From NCBI RefSeq assembly GCF_017562075.2, contig NC_054082.1, forward strand, positions 13,331,286 to 13,395,285: 64,000 nucleotides of DNA, read 5' to 3'. This DNA comes from Anopheles merus. Lineage: Eukaryota > Arthropoda > Insecta > Diptera > Culicidae. Shown piece by piece: positions 58,681 through 64,000 of the stretch (the first letter of the stretch is position 1; every line of letters starts with the position of its first letter). The notes below the pieces were generated by a model, which saw nothing but the letters and a program-made list of their open reading frames with translations, was not told the origin of the DNA and did not search any database. The position numbers and the translations under genes are program-made.

Positions 58681-59516
58681 CCATTTTTTCCATACACTTG
58701 TAACCGGGTTTGGTTTTGTTTTTGTGTGTGTGTGCTGTATTTGTTTTATAATCATGTTTGATGGTTTTACGTGTATCTATATGTTCTTCGTTCTTCTCTA
58801 ATACACACACACACACACACTCACTTGTAAATGAACTTTGCGTTGTGTTTTGTGATTAAACACTTATCTTTCTTTTATTTTGATTTTTTTCCCTGCCGTT
58901 TCATTGTACTTGTACTTTGCTTTTGTATGTGTAGAGGTAACAGCTCTCTCGGCACGCCTGAGTATTATTGTAGGAGTTGTAAGATTTATTTCTGCACTAT
59001 AATAACTAATAATAATAATAATAATCTTCATAATAATAAACATGGTATGGCATGTACAGTATAACTAAAATGCTAACAACTGACAACTAAATGGCAACGT
59101 GTGGTTTATTAACAACCATTTTTTTTTAAAGAGTTTCTATTATCCTTTTCACTTCTCATGCTATTTACGCCTGTTTGTGTACGTGTGTGTGAGTGTGTAT
59201 ATATAAAAGATGCTTTGTGCTATGGCTCAATGAAACTCAACGTCGGTTAGGTAGTAATTCATGGCAGCGTAATTCATCGTCCACCAACTATTGTCGGTGA
59301 AATCACTTCAATAACAACTGGACGCCATAACTTAATATTTAAGTAAAATGATAATACCAAAAAAAAAACAAAACGATCGCTTAAACTAAAGCACCGGGTC
59401 GGACTATTGCCGTGATCGTGTTACTCGTGAAGATGGATCCACCCTTAGGAACGCTTACAACCAAACTCTCTCCCTCCTCCTGTTTACATCGCAAGTGTCC
59501 TCTAAAAAAAACGCGT

Positions 59517-59542
59517 TTCTCTCTCTCTCTCTCTCTCTCTCT
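59517..59542. repeat. CT microsatellite
   Basis: A (TC)n tract of about 26 bp. Confidence 0.9.
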
Positions 59543-61443
59543 TCATCTCTGTTTCCCTTTAATACTGTAACGTATTGATGGTTCACAATACAAACAAATA
59601 GAATAATTGGCAAACAGAGGACAGACATACACGCCTTCCTGTCCACCCAATTTCACTACACCTTAACGGCCGCTCGTCGTCTTTCGCTATAAAGGTTGGT
59701 TTGTTCCACACAACCACGTGGTTCGAGTTTTTCCGGGTTTTGCGTGTTTGCTCTCTATTTGTGCTACCGCTTTTCCACGCAGCTTCCTTTCACAACTTTC
59801 ACACACAAACAAACACACACACACACAGGAACGAGATATGTTGCTTCTACCTTACCTACACCGTTGACGTCTTTGCCTGTTTATATTTTTGTACACACAC
59901 GTTTATTGCAAAACACATGAAAAACTAAAAAAAACGCTTGATATTGACGAGTCAACCATTGCTCACTGATATGGAACGATTGTTTTAAACAATATTTGTA
60001 TATATATATATTGATAATTCAGCGGAACGCATGAATTTATCATTTTCTCTCGCTTTCCAGTTTGTTTTGCAGGATTTTGTTTTCTCATTTGTTTCTTCAT
60101 TTGTTGGCTTGCTTGTTTGTTTGTTTTTTTTTTTTTAATTTCTTAAGTTCTTACGCGCTAGCTTTTGAGATGTTTTCATTCTGTCTTATTTACTCTGCTT
60201 TAGTGTTGCTCTTTGTTTTGTAATGTGTGAATAGTGTTTGCTTGTTCTCTGTTTTATTTTCACACTCTATACATCTTCGTTATTTTATCTCCTATACTAC
60301 ACACATTTGTTAAGTTTTTCCTCTTATTTCTTTAACTTATTTTGTTGGTTTGTGGGCTTTCGCATAGTTCGTATATACGCATGTTTTAAGTTGTCTTCAC
60401 TTCCCTTTACATCGATCCGTTGTTGGTTTTTGTTTTATTTTGCTACATAACAAACTTATTTCAAGTGATTGAGCATAGTGATAAAACGGTTTGCATGTTT
60501 TCCTGTATTTAAACGGCAACTTTACTCCCTCCCCCCCCTCCCCCTCCTACTCCTTCCCGAGGGGTATTGATATTGGTAACTTGTGGTAACTTTGTTCAAT
60601 AATCTGCTCTTCCGAGGTGCGGTCAGTTGCCAGTGTGTGCTAAAATTAGCTAAACTTAGGAATGTTGCTGTTCATCGCTTATCGCTTACAAGTGTCTTTA
60701 CATCTTTACAGCAGCAGCGTGGTTGGTACGTGGTACGCAATAAAAAAAAACAACAAACTAAAGTACGAACCAATGCAATGCTGCCAGTTTACGACAGTGG
60801 CTGACAACAGTGGCTAATGTTTCGACCGTGTGGAAGAATGTAATGATCGTGCCGATCTTAGAGATCTGGCTTAAAGTATCCTAAAATAATCAATCGCACC
60901 AAACTTAAACCATATTTGGCAAGCTATATGTTACCGAATCGTAAGATGTGTTTAATGGGCGCCGTTTTATAGTGTGGTGGTGTGTGTATGTTTGCACGTT
61001 CGCTTCCGAAACTTGATTCTGTTGATTCACGGCCGTCGACGGTACAACGACTTTGTAGACTGCTAAATACATCCTAACATTAAATTCTACGAGTATCCCT
61101 GAGAATCACTTTTGGCTGCAAAGTTTCCATTTGTGTCTTCGTTCTTTAGCAAAACCTTCCCCAAATTGTGTCATGTTGCTGAGTTTTGACTTATGTTTCT
61201 GCTTCCATCCTCTTTACGATTCCTTGGCCGAGTCGCGACGGCGGTGTCGGCAGTAGAAACGAGCAGAGTTCGAAAACCAAACGGCAGTAGGAGACGGAGT
61301 CGTACCTTAACGAGCCTGCATTCCGTAAGCCTTGACCTTAAGCCGAAGCCAGCGCGATGCAGAATCAAGCACGCTAGGTCTCCGGCACGTCTCCGAGCGC
61401 GTTGCCACAGACTAATTAGCAGCGCAGCGCTGGCTAACGGGTT

Positions 61444-61574
61444 TCACGGGATCTCGTCGCCGCCGCCACCGCCGTCATCATCATCAGCATGATCATCAAG
61501 CCCATTTTCAACCCGAACCAAACCCATTAACGAAAACAGCGCGACTGCAGTAATGCAAAACGAAACTTCTAGCG
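61444..61574 (-). CDS. Possible terminal exon, 43 codons, unknown
   Basis: A strong acceptor (TTCCCTGTGTTCGGTCAG) opens a frame with a hydrophobic stretch (FCITAVALFSLMGLV) and a very acidic, Gly-rich end (ADDDDGGGGGDEIP) before TGA. It would place the start of a long 3' UTR at 61443. The upstream frame was not traced. Confidence 0.22.
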
Positions 61575-61986
61575 CTGACCGAACACAGGGAAGAACTGGG
61601 TTGCACCAGCACTCACGCATTGCATGCTCCATGTCCGGAGCATTCGTGTGTGTGTATATATAGGAATGTAGGAACAATTAAAAGTGATAGTTTTGTTAGC
61701 GGAATCGATCAACCGAACGACCGCTGTCATTCGCGATCGCGATCGAAACGCTTCTGGTAACTTTCTTTGCCTGCCGGCGGTAATTCGGTGCCGGTTTGGT
61801 TTTGCAACTTCCACCAAACGCACACGCGGGTTTTGGCGGGCGGTTCATTAACTAATCTAAACACAACCATGCGCCCTGACGATCGCTAAAGAGGCTAATC
61901 TCGCTAGCGTCCAATAAAATCTAACGCAACCGTTACCGGGTAACGGCGGGGGAAGAGAGATAGACAATATGTTGCTCATATGTTTT

Positions 61987-61989
<3 letters not shown>

Positions 61990-62050
<61 letters not shown>
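61990..62050. repeat. GT microsatellite, about 61 bp
   Basis: A perfect (TG)n tract in the UTR-like stretch. Confidence 0.95.
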
Positions 62051-62052
<2 letters not shown>

Positions 62053-63435
62053 TTGTTGCTCTGCTTTCGTTTCGTCACTCAACACTCAACAACCACAGTC
62101 CTTCAGGTTTGATAAGTTCGATGATTATATTGTGCCAGCTTAGTAGCTTTGATATCGTTTTCGTTTCGTGCTTTGATTTTCGTGGTCGAGATATAGTGTG
62201 CCTTCTGTGTGTTTGGCATTTTCTTGTTTGCTTTGCTTTGCTTCGTTCTGCGCTTCATCTAGCTTTGTACCATTTTCATGCATTATTTTAGATCTGCGTT
62301 TTTTTTTGTTGCTGTGCATGAGAGCGAGCGTGCTTCGTTCAGGGAAATGAATGCTTCCGGACATCGTTTGCATATTTGTGTATTTATTTGTTTATTATTT
62401 TCTCTTTTTTCATTTGTTTTTTTTCTCTCTCTCTCTCTCTCTCTCTACCGCACCACTATCGTTCCTTTGTACATTCGTTATCTTTAATAGTCTATTCGAA
62501 GGAAATGCAAGGAGTTAGCCCTTACCCTTTTTTTGTTTGCATGTTTTCATTTCTAATATAGAGTTTTCTTGTACGTGATTTGTTGCTACTCTTACACTTT
62601 CTGTATATATATATATTTTTTTTTCCTGAGTTAAAATCTAATGAGCTTTTAAAAGTTCGTGCAAAAGATAATAACACTACACTCACAAACACACATGCAC
62701 AATACAGACACACACACACACAGGCGCACGGAAGGGCGAGGATTCAATTAGATCTTGTTTGTCTCCCAGTTTAATCCCACCCTTCTGGCGACGCGCGTTC
62801 GAACATCCTTATCGGATTAGGTACGTGATTGTAGGTAGTTTTGTCTGTTTTGTTTCTCCTTTTCCACTCTCTCATTCCATGTTACCTTTTCACTTGCTTC
62901 CCAGTTATATTTTCTTGCTCATCTGTTCTGTTTGCTGGAAGAATAGGACGAAACAGAGCACGCTGACAGCTGCTGACATTGAGTGCTAAATACTTTACAT
63001 CGCTACGTTATATATTACACCAGGAGAAAAATGGAACGATTCGTGTGTGAGCCATTATTATGTCTCTTCCTTTTTTTATACACTTATCCATCATTTTACT
63101 AACGATTCGTTAATTTGAACTGTTGCCTTCCCTGTCCCATTCCAATCGATTCCCAATTAAAATCGATCAAGCACGCCCCGATGTACAAAACACGTCCAAC
63201 AGAGATTACGGTACACTACGCGTACGCGGTAGATTCTTTTATTGCTTTAAAATGATGTGTTTCTTCATGCATGGCTTGAACCTGTATGTCACATCTATTA
63301 TGTACTGATACACCGTATGTATATATCTATATGTATAGTTTTACTCTTGCTACTGCGAAACACCGTCGCAACCGTCACGCAATACAATTAATAAATATAT
63401 AGTAAAAGATGCCATGCGCTTCCGTCCTCGGTGCG

Positions 63436-63800
63436 CTACCCCACAGCACGCGGTAACTCTATCTCTGCCACCTGGGTTGATTTTTTGTTTTGTTTAGTCA
63501 CCTTTCTAGATAAACTAATATAGGTATATATGGGGCTTTGTATATAGCGCATCGGCTGCAGCACACGCAGATAGGAATCGGGAATCCAGCCAGTGGCTGC
63601 ATTGGCCAGAAAATAAACACTCTCTCTCTCTCTGTCTGTCTCTCTCTTTAAAAACATTGGCTTTCCTTCATCCGTCAGCACGCCCGGATCTGATATCTTG
63701 GTGGAAAAAGAGTGAGCTTTGTAAAACATACTCATGTTGAGGTAGAATCGTTTGTGCGCTGCACGAGGCGTAAAGGTTTGCCCGGTGCAGCCTTGAGGAA
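63436..63800 (-). CDS. Possible coding stretch at the window's right end
   Basis: After an in-frame TAA near 63801 the - strand stays open to 63436. It reads LKIPQGCTGQTFTPRAAHKR, then FYLNMSMFYKAHSFSTKISD and PGVLTDEGKPMFLKR, before an AG-repeat-derived stretch. An AG acceptor (AACCCAG) sits just after the TAA. Residue composition is reasonable to about 63660 and poor after. No family is recognised; it may be an exon or chance. Confidence 0.2.
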
Positions 63801-64000
63801 TCTTGAGTTGCTTCTGGGTTTGTTAATGCTACCTCGCTCCCCAACACCGCCCGGGGACTCTGGGGTTCTGGGGAAGAGGGTTTTAAAGGTGGCGCCTTAA
63901 CTAGATAACGTAATACTTTCGCGTTTACAATTTAACTAAATCGTATCATATATTTATACTGATTGGCTATCTCTTTTCCTGGCCGGTGCCTTTGCAGTCC

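Larger units (their letters stand above)
58681..64000. other. AT-rich UTR-like stretch, no secure gene
   Basis: The sequence is AT-rich with many T runs, GT/CA tracts and several TTTATT hexamers. This resembles a long 3' UTR, most simply of a (-) strand gene. Weak (-) coding candidates lie at 61444-61574 and 63436-63800. It runs out of the window on the right. Confidence 0.35.

Overview
The window reads as nuclear DNA of a mosquito, most likely Anopheles. Genes are intron-split with short introns and AATAAA-type poly(A) signals. One gene is a ZAD C2H2 zinc-finger gene, a family typical of insects. Non-coding DNA is rich in CA/GT, CT/GA and C-homopolymer tracts and carries small terminal-inverted-repeat (TIR) elements. 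I cannot name the species. All gene models were built by hand from reading frame, splice consensus and codon phase, with no alignment or expression data.

Layout. 1-8.2 kb: no gene; short repeats and two visually identical 588-bp TIR elements (5504-6091, 6274-6861). 8.2-13.3 kb: a compact housekeeping block with the spliceosomal Sm protein G gene (+), a ZAD/C2H2 zinc-finger gene (-) whose 3' end faces it, and an SLC25A46-type mitochondrial carrier gene (-). 13.5-39.3 kb: about 26 kb with no convincing gene, holding a pogo/mariner-like element with a second element nested in it, microsatellites, AT-rich islands and a recurring palindrome-like motif. 39.3-45.7 kb: a two-exon (+) gene of unrecognised function with a 5.3-kb intron. 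50.9-52.2 kb: a six-exon (-) gene for a secreted CAP/antigen-5-like protein. 57-58.7 kb: weak signs of a small secreted-peptide ORF (-) and of the 3' end of a (+) gene. 58.7-64 kb: AT-rich, UTR-like sequence, possibly the long 3' UTR of a (-) gene.

Working relations. The Sm G, zinc-finger and carrier genes are unrelated in function (splicing, transcription, mitochondrial outer membrane), but the upstream region of each carries TGACAG/CTGTCA elements. The best candidates for something undescribed are (a) a family of roughly 70-95-bp imperfect inverted repeats built on TTGCATACNTTTAGGCG, found at about seven places in the first 31 kb and spaced about 2.3-2.75 kb apart between 20 and 30 kb, and (b) the recent TIR element pair. 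I see no prokaryotic features, CRISPR array, virus-derived sequence or toxin gene.
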